24,808 nucleotides of DNA. It comes from Sphingobacterium sp. UBA6711 (GTDB taxonomy: Bacteria > Bacteroidota > Bacteroidia > Sphingobacteriales > Sphingobacteriaceae). Below, in pieces: positions 1-7,372 of this stretch. The notes under the pieces were generated by a model, which had not been told where the DNA came from, searched no databases, and saw nothing but the letters and a program-made list of their open reading frames with translations. The position numbers and the translations under genes are program-made. Each line of letters begins with the position of its first letter. The stretch's first letter is position 1. The stretch spans positions 61,915 through 86,722 of the forward strand of contig DKIT01000140.1 in assembly GCA_002454415.1 (NCBI GenBank), given 5' to 3'.

Positions 1-20
1 TTCGAATCCTTCTCCCTCCA
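1..20 (+). tRNA. 3' end of a tRNA (5' part outside window)
   Basis: The first 20 bases fit the end of a tRNA: T-loop TTCGAAT (1-7), 3' arm of the T stem CCTTC (8-12), 3' acceptor strand TCCCTCC (13-19) and discriminator A (20). CCA is not clearly encoded, as is usual in Bacteroidota. The matching 5' acceptor would be GGAGGGA. The anticodon lies outside the window, so the isotype cannot be called. A T-rich run follows from 23. Confidence 0.7.
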
Positions 21-213
21 CATTTTTTTCTTCCTTTCATAAAATCCATTTTTTTTGCATGTTTACATTACGGTTAATAATGGGGAGTTGATTTCCTTGA
101 TGTATGCGTTCACAATATTTACGATGAAGTGGAACAATTACTACAAGAAAGTGGAGACTGTGTATGGGTTGCTATATTTTTTAAAAAAATATTACAGGAT
201 TTTCGACTAGCTA

Positions 214-244
214 TTGACTTATTTGTAAAATAAGCCTAAGTTTG
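214..244 (+). promoter_or_regulatory. Bacteroidota-type promoter of tRNA-Arg
   Basis: TTG at 214-216, a 20-nt spacer, and TAAGTTTG at 237-244 match the Bacteroidota primary sigma consensus TTG-N19-21-TAnnTTTG. The tRNA begins 11 nt after the -7 element, as expected for a short tRNA leader. Confidence 0.75.
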
Positions 245-255
245 GCTTCTGAAAA

Positions 256-327
256 GGCCCCGTAGTTCAACGGATAGAATAGATGTTTCCTAAACATTTG
301 ATAGCAGTTCGATTCTGCTCGGGGCTA
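256..327 (+). tRNA. tRNA-Arg (anticodon CCU)
   Basis: A full 72-nt cloverleaf can be folded by eye. Acceptor GGCCCCG pairs with CGGGGCT (one G-U pair), the D stem is GTTC/GAAT, the anticodon stem GATGT/ACATT encloses the loop TTCCTAA with anticodon CCT, and the T stem AGCAG/CTGCT encloses TTCGATT. The discriminator is A327 and CCA is not encoded. It reads the AGG arginine codon. It has its own promoter at 214-244. Confidence 0.93.
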
Positions 328-331
328 CAAT

Positions 332-353
332 AAAAAAACGATGGACTTCCATC
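332..353 (-). terminator. Candidate minus-strand terminator for the MFS gene
   Basis: On the minus strand a short hairpin (GATGG, 4-nt loop, CCATC; 340-353) is followed by a run of seven T (332-338 on the plus strand are A). It would stop transcripts leaving the MFS gene before they run antisense through tRNA-Arg. The stem is only five or six base pairs, so this is tentative. Confidence 0.45.
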
Positions 354-544
354 ACAACGAATTCCACCTCGGTCTTTATAATAGTGGATTTGAATTTTGT
401 CGAGCCTGCGCTGTTGCGCTTAGAAAAACCACGCTTTTTTATCTAATTGCAATGCCCTATCTTTCCAAAAGTAAACACATGTCGCTTGGTATCAGATTTA
501 CGGAGGTTGGAATTCGATCTATAATTTCAGGAATGAAGTGGAAC

Positions 545-1735
545 TTATTCGGATGGCCTAGGCTCTCTAAATAAAGATAGTCGTCCAACCATCGCAAACA
601 TCAGTAAGCCAAAGCATGCAAAAATACCATAGGAATAGCGTAGACTAAAAGCCTCAGCAATATATCCGATCAAGGGTGGTCCCATTAGAAATCCTAGGTA
701 GCTAATGCTTGAAACCATAGCTATGGCGACACCGGAGGGGACATTTTTATTTTGTCCCGCAATACTGTATATTGAAGGAACGTTACAGGCTACACCAATA
801 CCTACCAACATAAATGCGAGGGTGCAGATAATAAATTCTGGAAAAATAACCGATGTCATCATGCCGATGAACATCAAAAGTCCGCTGTATTGTAAAGTCC
901 TTTTTCGACCCAATTTACGGATGACAGCATCGCCAACAAACCGACCTGTAGCCATCATGATCATGAAAGAAGCATAGCCAACTACAACAAACTTTTCGGG
1001 CGCGTGAACGATCTCCTTGAAATAAACCCCACTCCAGTCAAACATTGCTCCTTCTGTCGCCATGCTGAAAAATCCGATAATACCAAGTTGCAATAAACCA
1101 CCTTCCGGTTTGGAAAAAAAACTTCGCTTTTCCTTTTGGGGAGATTTACCGGGAACGAGATACTTTTGGTTGATTAGGGTGTTTGCGGTAACAATAACTA
1201 AGATGATTAAGAAATGGGAGAAGGTATTCAGTCCGAGATTCATCGTTAATAAGCCTACTAAGGCACCGGTGAAACCTGCGATACTCCATGCACCATGAAA
1301 AGAGGTCATAATTGATTTCTTGAAAATCTGTTCTGTTGCAACACCTTGGGTATTGACAGATATATTGCACATATTGCCCGTTACACCAAATAGAAATAAT
1401 ATGCCTCCCAAATGCCATGCGTTCTGCGCAAAAGCGATGGAGCACAAAACCAAGGTGTAGGCAATGGGGACAATGCGCAAAACGCTTGCACTGCCGTATT
1501 TTGTAACCAGCTTTCCTGATAAAGCCATCGTCGCAAGTTGCCCTACAGGAAGCATCAATAAAATTGTCCCCAATTGCCCCTCGCTTAAGTTGAGATGAGC
1601 TTTAATAACGGGAATGCGGCTTGCCCAAGAAGCAAACGCAATACCTTGGCAAAAAAAGAATAGAGATACGGCTATCCTAATCCGATTACGTTTATTATAA
1701 AGCTCTTCTTCTGAGCGGGTTAACATTGCTTCCAT
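545..1735 (-). CDS. MFS transporter, YbjJ-like
   Basis: A 396-residue major facilitator protein with about twelve hydrophobic segments, hence an inner-membrane secondary transporter. It resembles the YbjJ branch of the family: 'FASWASRIPVIKAHL' in the first helix/loop, 'CNISVNTQGVA' in the middle of the N-half and 'SFHGAWSIAGF' after it are conserved there. The C-half holds 'ATGRFVGDAVIRKLGRK', the usual cytoplasmic basic loop between helices 8 and 9. The substrate is not inferable; the family is poorly characterised. The start used is the first ATG, with a second ATG three codons on; a Bacteroidota -7 element lies 20-27 nt upstream. It is a single-gene unit, divergent from the S41 protease gene and separated from it by more than 400 nt with repeated palindromes. 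Confidence 0.9.
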   Translation of the reverse strand: MEAMLTRSEEELYNKRNRIRIAVSLFFFCQGIAFASWASRIPVIKAHLNLSEGQLGTILLMLPVGQLATMALSGKLVTKYGSASVLRIVPIAYTLVLCSIAFAQNAWHLGGILFLFGVTGNMCNISVNTQGVATEQIFKKSIMTSFHGAWSIAGFTGALVGLLTMNLGLNTFSHFLIILVIVTANTLINQKYLVPGKSPQKEKRSFFSKPEGGLLQLGIIGFFSMATEGAMFDWSGVYFKEIVHAPEKFVVVGYASFMIMMATGRFVGDAVIRKLGRKRTLQYSGLLMFIGMMTSVIFPEFIICTLAFMLVGIGVACNVPSIYSIAGQNKNVPSGVAIAMVSSISYLGFLMGPPLIGYIAEAFSLRYSYGIFACFGLLMFAMVGRLSLFREPRPSE

Positions 1736-1754
1736 AGTTGCTGATTTGAGGGTG

Positions 1755-1762
1755 CAAATTTA
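1755..1762 (-). promoter_or_regulatory. -7 promoter element of the MFS gene
   Basis: The minus strand reads TAAATTTG, an exact match to TAnnTTTG, followed by GCA. The start codon is 20 nt downstream. The -33 region is only T-rich, without a clear TTG at the right distance. Confidence 0.55.
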
Positions 1763-1869
1763 CAGATAAGTATTCAATCAAAAAATAATGATTAAAAATC
1801 ATTTTCAGTTTTAAATCCGCCGTTAATATGAGTTAATTCGCTTGTAATAAGTTTTTTGTATCTTTTTGG

Positions 1870-1901
1870 GATAATTATCGCTATTTGACTTGATAATTAT
1901 C
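1870..1901. repeat. Two copies of palindrome GATAATTATC, 22 nt apart
   Basis: The 10-bp self-complementary sequence GATAATTATC occurs at 1870-1879 and again at 1892-1901, so the centres are 22 nt (about two helical turns) apart. A third partial copy, AGATAATTA, lies at 1924-1932 within the inverted repeat. The phasing suggests binding sites for a dimeric regulator; that is inference. Confidence 0.65.
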
Positions 1902-1932
1902 TTCTTTTGTCTACCTAGAAAGAAGATAATTA
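1894..1932. repeat. Perfect 14-bp inverted repeat with 11-nt loop
   Basis: TAATTATCTTCTTT (1894-1907) is the exact reverse complement of AAAGAAGATAATTA (1919-1932), with an 11-nt spacer between. No T-run follows on either side in terminator position, and it lies between divergent genes, so an operator or transcript-leader structure is more likely than a terminator. Confidence 0.8.
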
Positions 1933-2089
1933 CATTCGAATGGTGCACGATCTGTTTACTTTATAGAAACTACATAGAAGCAAATTTGTTTTAGTAGCTG
2001 TAAATTCCATTTGTAAATCATTAGAAATCCCAGGCCCTATTTTTATCCGGATAGTAACGATAAAATTCTAAATTCTTTATACGGTTATA

Positions 2090-2119
2090 TTGATTTGTTC
2101 AATACCTATTTTACCTTTG
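2090..2119 (+). promoter_or_regulatory. Promoter of the S41 protease gene
   Basis: TTG at 2090-2092, a 19-nt spacer, and TACCTTTG at 2112-2119 match the Bacteroidota consensus. Transcription would begin near 2126, which rules out the in-frame ATG at 2090 and supports the ATG at 2153. Confidence 0.7.
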
Positions 2120-2152
2120 TATTGGCAAACAATTATTAGCCTCCTAGATAAA

Positions 2153-5100
2153 ATGATAAATAAACTAATTTTAAGTACAGTTCTAGCCTTCGGCGGAACG
2201 TTCTGTGTCATTGCGCAGCAACCGACATTTTTATCCCATCCGACATTAAGTCCAGATGGCAAGGAAATGATTTTTAGCTATGAAGGTGACCTCTGGAAAG
2301 TAGAGAGTCAAGGTGGTGTCGCAGTACGCCTTACAGGAATGGAAGGAAATGAAATTAATCCTCGAATTTCTCCTGACGGAAAGTGGTTAGCATTCTCTGC
2401 CAACCAGAATGGGAATATGGATGTATTTGTGATGCCTTTGGCTGGTGGTGATATACGCCAACTGACATCTCATGATGGATCAGATGAGGTGGACAGTTGG
2501 AGCTGGGATAGTAAATCGCTCTATTTTACGTCAACACGTTACAATAGAATGAGTGCTTATCAGGTTTCTCTTCATGGTGGAACTGCAACCCGCTTATTCC
2601 CACACGTATTTAACTATATCAGTAATGTTGTCCCAACACCATCAGGTGAATTGCTATTCAACGATAGCTGGGAGGGCTATAGCGCCGCAAACCGTAAGCG
2701 TTATAAAGGTGCTTTCAATCCAGATATCAAATCCTACAACCCCAAAACGAAAGTTTTTCAACAGTATACAGACTATTTAGGCAAGGATTTTTGGCCAACA
2801 GTAGATCAAAAAGGAAATATATTTTACGTATCTGATGAAAACAATGGCGAGTATAATCTTTACAAAATCGCAGGAAAAGAAAAAACGCAGTTAACCTCCT
2901 TTCCAGAATCGATTAAGCGCCCATTTGCTGCGGCAGATGGGCGTAAAATTGTCTTTGAAAAAGGTTACCAGCTTTATATTTATGATGTTAATACGAAGAC
3001 AACAGCACAGCCAAATATCGCCCTTAATCGTAATCAGGTACTTGGAAAGCTGAAAGAGTTTAATATTTCAGGTAATATCAGTTATTTCGACATCTCATCT
3101 GACGGAAAGAAGATGGCTTTTGTATCCCGTGGTGAGCTGTTTGTTTCGGATATTGATGGCAAATTTATTCGTCAGATGCCTGGTCAAGGAGAACGTGTTA
3201 TGGAAGTTAAATGGCTTAAAGACAGTAAAACCTTGCTCTATAGCCAAACGTATCAAGGGTATCAAAACTGGTTTTCGCGTACGGCAGATGGTAAGGGTGA
3301 AATAAAGCAATTAACACAGGACTTGCGTAATAACCGCGATATTACGTTTAATGCGGATAAAACCAAGGCTGTTTACCTGAGTGGCCGGGATGAGGTCCGT
3401 ATCTTAGATCTGAAAAGCTTCAAAAGCCAAACTGTCATCAAAGACGAAATCTGGGCATTCCAGAATTCCTCACCTTCATTTTCTCCTGACGGAAATTACC
3501 TGTTGTTTACGGCAATACGAAATTTTGAACAGGATATATTTGTGCACGACCTGAAACAGGGGCAAACGACAAATTTGACAAATACAGGTGTTACTGAGGC
3601 AGGACCATATTGGTCTCCTGATGGTAAATATATTTATTTTGCGAGCAATAGGACGAAACCTTCCTACCCTACTGGTATGCAAAACTCCAGTATTTTCCGC
3701 ATGGCTTTGACAAACTTTGACCAGCCGTACCGGAGTGCCAAGTTTGATGAGCTATTTGTAATCCAGAAGAAAGATTCAACAGCTATTAAGCCAAATGTGC
3801 GAAAGAAAGAGAATGATGCTAAAGATAAGTTGAAGGCGGATGCTGAGAAAAATAAACCTACATCAAATTCAACAGCTGAGCCAAAGAAGGCGGTTTTGGT
3901 ACAATTGGATTTAGATGGCCTGCGTGACCGAATTGAACAAGTCAGTCCAGCATTTGGGACGCAATTTGATCCGTTGGTGATTCAAAAAGGAGAAAAATCA
4001 TATTTATTCTACTCGTCCAACCATGAGGGTAAATATAGCGCATATCGCACCACTTATGAGCCGTTTACACCGCCGAAAACGGATAAAGTTGCTGAGGGAG
4101 GCATGGGACAATTTGTTGAATCTGGAGGGAAGTATTTCGTTTTGAACCGTGGGAATATTCAAAAATATAATCTCGACCTGAATAAACTTGATGCGGTATC
4201 AATGAGCTTTAAATTCAATCGTGATCTCGAGAAAGAATTTAGCCAGATGTTTTATGAAACCTGGGCGAACTTGGAGGAAAATTTTTACGATAGCAACTTC
4301 CATGGTGTCGACTGGGAAGCTGTTAAAAAGAAATATGAAAAATACCTTATCGGTATTAATGACCGCACAGACTTACGGATACTATTAAATGATATGTTGG
4401 GTGAATTGAATTCATCACATTTAGGCTTTAGTACCATAGGACAGGAGGAGCGTAAGCCATTTGGTTTTGTAACGAACGAAATTGGCGTCGTGTATGATGC
4501 AAGCAATCCTTATAAGATTAGTTACATCGTTCCCAACGGTCCTGCCGCAAAGAAAGAAGTTAATATTGAGGAAGGAGATATCTTACTCGCCATTAATGGC
4601 ACAAAGTTAAACACGCAGGGAGATCGGGATGCTTACTTCACCTGGCCGTCGTTGGAAGAAGAGGTTCAGTTAACCTTAAGCCGTAATGGTAAAGAAATAC
4701 AGACCACTATTCGTCCAGTATCAAGCGCCGCATTCAGGGACCTGCTCTATGATCAATGGATTAGAGGTAACCGAAGTAAAGTAGATCAGTTGAGTAGCAA
4801 TAAAATTGCCTACTCGCATATGAAAAATATGTCGGATACGGAGTTGCAACGATTTTTGATCGATATGGCAGAACAAGAGAACAATAAACAAGGTATCATC
4901 TTGGATTTGAGATACAATACTGGCGGCAACGTTCACGATGAAGTGTTGCGATTTTTGTCCCAACGGCCCTATTTACAATGGCAATACCGTGGTGGTAAGC
5001 GTGCACCACAAAGTAACTTCGCGCCAGCAGCCAAACCGATCGTTTTGTTGATTAACGAACAATCACTAAGTGATGCTGAAATGACAGCTGCGGGTTTCAA

Positions 5101-5353
5101 AGCGCTTAAATTGGGTAAAATTATTGGTAATGAGACTTACCGTTGGATTATCTTCACGTCGGCCAAGGGTCTGGTGGACGGATCAAACTATCGTTTGCCG
5201 TCTTGGGGATGTTACACACTTGACGGCCAGGATCTCGAACAGACGGGGGTCGCTCCAGATATTCTTGTGAAAAATACGGTTCAGGATCGGATGGAAAATA
5301 AAGATCCGCAGTTAGAAAGGGCAATAAAAGAAATTCTAGACAGCATCAAGTAG
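2153..5353 (+). CDS. Tricorn-like S41 family protease, exported
   Basis: A 1066-residue tricorn-type serine protease that trims peptides, here with an N-terminal signal peptide (about residues 1-22, ending CVIAQQ), so probably periplasmic. Order of domains: beta-propeller repeats with 'LSPDGK', 'ISPDGKW' and 'FSPDGNYLLF' (PD40/TolB-like) over roughly 25-520; a Lys/Glu-rich linker near 555-580; a second propeller-like part; a helical core; a PDZ domain near 765-845; and a C-terminal S41 domain. The tricorn catalytic residues are all visible: S755-H756 in 'NSSHLGF', nucleophile S973 in 'SLSDAEMTA', and E1029 in 'LEQTGVAPD'. Length matches the family (about 1050-1100). The start at 2153 is chosen over 2090 because it gives a signal peptide and lies after the promoter. 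It is followed by a strong terminator, so monocistronic. Confidence 0.93.
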   Translation: MINKLILSTVLAFGGTFCVIAQQPTFLSHPTLSPDGKEMIFSYEGDLWKVESQGGVAVRLTGMEGNEINPRISPDGKWLAFSANQNGNMDVFVMPLAGGDIRQLTSHDGSDEVDSWSWDSKSLYFTSTRYNRMSAYQVSLHGGTATRLFPHVFNYISNVVPTPSGELLFNDSWEGYSAANRKRYKGAFNPDIKSYNPKTKVFQQYTDYLGKDFWPTVDQKGNIFYVSDENNGEYNLYKIAGKEKTQLTSFPESIKRPFAAADGRKIVFEKGYQLYIYDVNTKTTAQPNIALNRNQVLGKLKEFNISGNISYFDISSDGKKMAFVSRGELFVSDIDGKFIRQMPGQGERVMEVKWLKDSKTLLYSQTYQGYQNWFSRTADGKGEIKQLTQDLRNNRDITFNADKTKAVYLSGRDEVRILDLKSFKSQTVIKDEIWAFQNSSPSFSPDGNYLLFTAIRNFEQDIFVHDLKQGQTTNLTNTGVTEAGPYWSPDGKYIYFASNRTKPSYPTGMQNSSIFRMALTNFDQPYRSAKFDELFVIQKKDSTAIKPNVRKKENDAKDKLKADAEKNKPTSNSTAEPKKAVLVQLDLDGLRDRIEQVSPAFGTQFDPLVIQKGEKSYLFYSSNHEGKYSAYRTTYEPFTPPKTDKVAEGGMGQFVESGGKYFVLNRGNIQKYNLDLNKLDAVSMSFKFNRDLEKEFSQMFYETWANLEENFYDSNFHGVDWEAVKKKYEKYLIGINDRTDLRILLNDMLGELNSSHLGFSTIGQEERKPFGFVTNEIGVVYDASNPYKISYIVPNGPAAKKEVNIEEGDILLAINGTKLNTQGDRDAYFTWPSLEEEVQLTLSRNGKEIQTTIRPVSSAAFRDLLYDQWIRGNRSKVDQLSSNKIAYSHMKNMSDTELQRFLIDMAEQENNKQGIILDLRYNTGGNVHDEVLRFLSQRPYLQWQYRGGKRAPQSNFAPAAKPIVLLINEQSLSDAEMTAAGFKALKLGKIIGNETYRWIIFTSAKGLVDGSNYRLPSWGCYTLDGQDLEQTGVAPDILVKNTVQDRMENKDPQLERAIKEILDSIK

Positions 5354-5389
5354 CATAATGTGCTGCTAAGATTTGCACTGTAAATAAAA

Positions 5390-5438
5390 AATAACGGGCT
5401 GACCAAAATTCTTTGGACAGCCCGTTATTCATTTTTTT
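5390..5438 (+). terminator. Rho-independent terminator after the S41 protease gene
   Basis: AATAACGGGCTG (5390-5401) pairs perfectly with CAGCCCGTTATT (5418-5429). After one A-A mismatch, CCAAA pairs with TTTGG, leaving the four-base loop ATTC. The run CATTTTTTT follows. It lies 37 nt past the stop codon. Confidence 0.93.
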
Positions 5439-5646
5439 ATCAGCTCTCTCCACGCCTCATTTTTGATAAGCACCTTATATGTCGACTATACACTCGAAGA
5501 TTTTCCAATATGTTTGATGTATTTATTATAGTTTTTCATCCAAAAAAAATAGTGTATTGATTTTCAGATTGATAATATTTTCTGTTTAATCAGTTGTGCA
5601 ATTTATGGTTTTCGTGCATCCCTTTCTAAAATAGACAATAGAAATC

Positions 5647-6399
5647 ATGGAAAAGATTATATTACAAGTAAAAGATGCTTGTCCAGCGGATTGGAACAAA
5701 ATGACCGCACACGAACAAGGTCGGTTCTGTGGCCAATGTGGGAAGATGGTTATAGACTTTTCACAGATGAATGACCAGGAAATTGTGAATCAAATCAAAA
5801 AAGCTAGTCAAGGATTATGTGGACGGTTTTATGAAGATCAATTGATGCGGGAATTGAATGCTAATATTTCTTTTTCCAAAAATCCAATTTGGCGAGGTAA
5901 ATGGACCGGTATTGCCGCCGGATTAATGTTGGTTGGATTTTTAAGTGTTGGGGCCGCAAATGCACAAGATATGTTGACAGGAGATGTCGTTGTCGTTGAA
6001 TCAAAACCAAGAAAGGATAAGATGTCTGCCGATTTGCCTTCAACAAATAAGCAGGTTAAAGCGTCAGTAAAAGTTAGCCAAGATAGTATTAAGGTGAATA
6101 TACGGGGGAAGGTTGTGTGTGCCAGTAGCGATGTGAGCATGAGGGGAACAGAAGTAATCCTTGGAGAATATCGGACCGAAGTGGATGAAAAAGGCAATTT
6201 CCAATTATGGGTACCACAATCATTATTCTGTTCAGATCAGGAGCTGCGTGCACAAATGATAGGTTATAAGACCGTCGTTATCCCATTCAAAAAGGGATCC
6301 AAAAGTCAACTAATTAAACCAATAGAAATGGAAGTAAGACCAATGATTATGGGGAAAATTGCAGTGCCTAGAACCCAGGAGAAAATACAGCGCAAGTAA
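5647..6399 (+). CDS. Cys4-motif membrane protein with C-terminal carboxypeptidase-regulatory-like domain
   Basis: A 250-residue protein of a type seen in Bacteroidota but without a known function. Residues 1-60 carry four cysteines, C12, C28, C31 and C58, in 'CPADW', 'GRFCGQCGK' and 'GLCGRF', with the conserved stretch 'MVIDFSQMNDQEI' after the CxxC; this looks like a small zinc-binding domain. A single hydrophobic segment (about 86-106) ends 'GAANAQ' and could be a membrane anchor or an internal signal-like segment. The region after about 150 resembles a carboxypeptidase-D regulatory/CNA-B-like fold: 'VNIRGKVVCASSD', then 'TEVDEKGNFQLWVP', then 'AQMIGYKTVVIPF'. Inferred topology is Cys4 domain inside, beta-sandwich outside. 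It stands alone between the protease terminator and tRNA-Lys. Confidence 0.8.
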   Translation: MEKIILQVKDACPADWNKMTAHEQGRFCGQCGKMVIDFSQMNDQEIVNQIKKASQGLCGRFYEDQLMRELNANISFSKNPIWRGKWTGIAAGLMLVGFLSVGAANAQDMLTGDVVVVESKPRKDKMSADLPSTNKQVKASVKVSQDSIKVNIRGKVVCASSDVSMRGTEVILGEYRTEVDEKGNFQLWVPQSLFCSDQELRAQMIGYKTVVIPFKKGSKSQLIKPIEMEVRPMIMGKIAVPRTQEKIQRK

Positions 6400-6460
6400 T
6401 AAGTAAGGTGAAATAATCTCGTCTCAATGTCATAAAAGTCAAAAAAATCACTTTTTCCAC

Positions 6461-6491
6461 TTGACATTTTCTGCGGCGAACCTTACATTTG
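6461..6491 (+). promoter_or_regulatory. Bacteroidota-type promoter of tRNA-Lys
   Basis: TTG at 6461-6463 (within TTGACA), a 20-nt spacer, and TACATTTG at 6484-6491 match the consensus exactly. The tRNA begins 11 nt after the -7 element, the same spacing as at tRNA-Arg. Confidence 0.8.
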
Positions 6492-6502
6492 AACTATCGA
6501 AT

Positions 6503-6575
6503 GACTTCGTAGCTCAGTTGGTAGAGCAACAGACTCTTAATCTGTGGGTCCTGAGTTCGAGCCTCAGCGGGGTCA
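6503..6575 (+). tRNA. tRNA-Lys (anticodon CUU)
   Basis: A complete 73-nt cloverleaf. Acceptor GACTTCG pairs with CGGGGTC (two G-U pairs), the D stem is GCTC/GAGC, the anticodon stem ACAGA/TCTGT encloses CTCTTAA with anticodon CTT, and the T stem CTGAG/CTCAG encloses TTCGAGC. The discriminator is A575 of the 6500 block (6575) and CCA is not encoded. It reads AAG. Confidence 0.95.
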
Positions 6576-6580
6576 CTTTC

Positions 6581-6616
6581 AAAAAAGCCGTTTTACGTAA
6601 GTAGGATGGTTTTTTT
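6581..6616 (+). terminator. Possible terminator after tRNA-Lys
   Basis: AAAAAAGCC (6581-6589) can pair with GGTTTTTTT (6608-6616) through one G-U pair, with an 18-nt loop; the 3' arm itself forms the T-run. The stem is weak and A/T-rich, but the position right after the tRNA is suitable. Confidence 0.45.
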
Positions 6617-6790
6617 CGTTTTCTGTTGACGCCTTGGCCAATTATTACCGAAGATTTTTTACGTAGTTCAGCGCTTTGCCCCATACTTTTTTATAGATAT
6701 TTACGTCACTTTTTATCTGTTCAATAATATTATTTCTGCAAGGAAACATAAAACTCTTTAATGTGTTATTAATTCAGCAAATTTATTACG

Positions 6791-6798
6791 TAAATTTG
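6791..6798 (+). promoter_or_regulatory. -7 promoter element of the receiver gene
   Basis: TAAATTTG matches TAnnTTTG exactly and lies 19 nt before the ATG at 6818. The -33 region has no clear TTG. Confidence 0.5.
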
Positions 6799-6817
6799 TA
6801 TTTCATACGATAAGCTT

Positions 6818-7282
6818 ATGGAAGACAAGAAGATTTCGATATTGTACGTTGATGACGAGGAAAACAATTTGTTTTCTTTCAAGGCGACATTTCGACTAAA
6901 ATACCAAGTGTTTACCGCAATTAGTGGTGCCGATGCAATCGATATTGTCAAAAATAATCCAATACACATCATCATTACTGACCAGCGTATGCCGGAAATG
7001 ACAGGTGTAGAGTTTCTGGAAGAAATTATCAAGATCAATGCGGCACCAATGCGCATCCTGTTGACAGGATATACCGATATGGCGGCTGTAGTAGATGCGG
7101 TCAATAAAGGAAAGATATTTCATTATCTCAATAAACCTTGGAGTGAGGAAGAGCTTGATCAAACAATTCAGCGCGCTTATGAAGTCTATGCAGAGCGTCA
7201 AAAAATTGTGGAGACCAACTCCAAATTAGAAACTTCTAATGATCAATTGGAATTTTTGCTCCGTCAGAAACTACTTTCCTAA
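6818..7282 (+). CDS. Single-domain response regulator (receiver plus short coiled tail)
   Basis: A 154-residue protein made almost only of a receiver domain: acidic pocket D12-D13, phospho-acceptor D55 in 'IIITDQRMPEMTG', switch threonine T83 in 'RILLTGYTD' and K106 in 'NKPW'. The 'VNKG...KPW' form is the subtype common in receivers of HD-GYP and hybrid proteins. Residues about 125-154 form a Glu/Leu-rich helix, probably a coiled coil, with no DNA-binding or enzymatic output domain. Its receiver is clearly similar to the N-terminal receiver of the kinase encoded at 7373-8458 on the other strand ('VDDE.NNL.SFKA.FR' in both), so the two are likely partners or duplicates. It probably works as a phosphorelay carrier or protein-protein switch. 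The stop codon lies within a strong hairpin. Confidence 0.9.
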   Translation: MEDKKISILYVDDEENNLFSFKATFRLKYQVFTAISGADAIDIVKNNPIHIIITDQRMPEMTGVEFLEEIIKINAAPMRILLTGYTDMAAVVDAVNKGKIFHYLNKPWSEEELDQTIQRAYEVYAERQKIVETNSKLETSNDQLEFLLRQKLLS

Positions 7283-7304
7283 AAGCGGAAACTTTTAGGA
7301 AAGT
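7273..7304. terminator. Strong 13-bp hairpin across the receiver stop codon (terminator-like, no clear T-run)
   Basis: ACTTTCCTAAAAG (7273-7285) is the exact reverse complement of CTTTTAGGAAAGT (7292-7304), with a 6-nt loop. The receiver stop codon TAA (7280-7282) is inside the 5' arm. Neither strand has the usual T-run after it, so it may be an intrinsic terminator of unusual form or a 3'-end-protecting structure shared by the convergent genes. Confidence 0.6.
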
Positions 7305-7372
7305 CCATTATATTAAGATCCTTTGTCATGTGATAAGCTTTACTTGACTTGTTTTGCCGATCCCTTGCTAGT

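Larger units (their letters stand above)
1736..2152. other. Long divergent intergenic control region (417 nt)
   Basis: No convincing gene lies here. It carries the MFS promoter (minus strand), the S41 protease promoter (plus strand), two copies of the palindrome GATAATTATC 22 nt apart and a perfect 14-bp inverted repeat, each annotated separately. A reading frame opens at 2090 and runs into the protease, but it overlaps that gene's promoter and is not used as the start. Confidence 0.7.

Noticed and set aside
341..574. 77-codon open frame after tRNA-Arg
   Set aside because: It overlaps the end of the MFS gene and the terminator hairpin at 340-353, and its translation has no family resemblance or clear start signal.
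705..1445. Open frames in other phases over the MFS gene
   Set aside because: They are shadows of a clear 12-TM transporter reading frame.
2077..2262. Minus-strand open frame across the protease start
   Set aside because: It covers the promoter and signal-peptide region of the protease and has no motif support.
5838..6197. 119-codon minus-strand frame inside the Cys4 protein gene
   Set aside because: The plus-strand frame has the conserved cysteine motifs and domain order; this one has none.
6434..6467. A/T-rich inverted repeats (AAAAGT/ACTTTT and GTCAA/TTGAC) ahead of tRNA-Lys
   Set aside because: The stems are short and compete with each other; the second overlaps the -33 element. Too weak to call a terminator or operator.
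256..6575. tRNA genes as integration sites of a mobile element
   Set aside because: No integrase gene and no repeated tRNA 3' end were found in the window.
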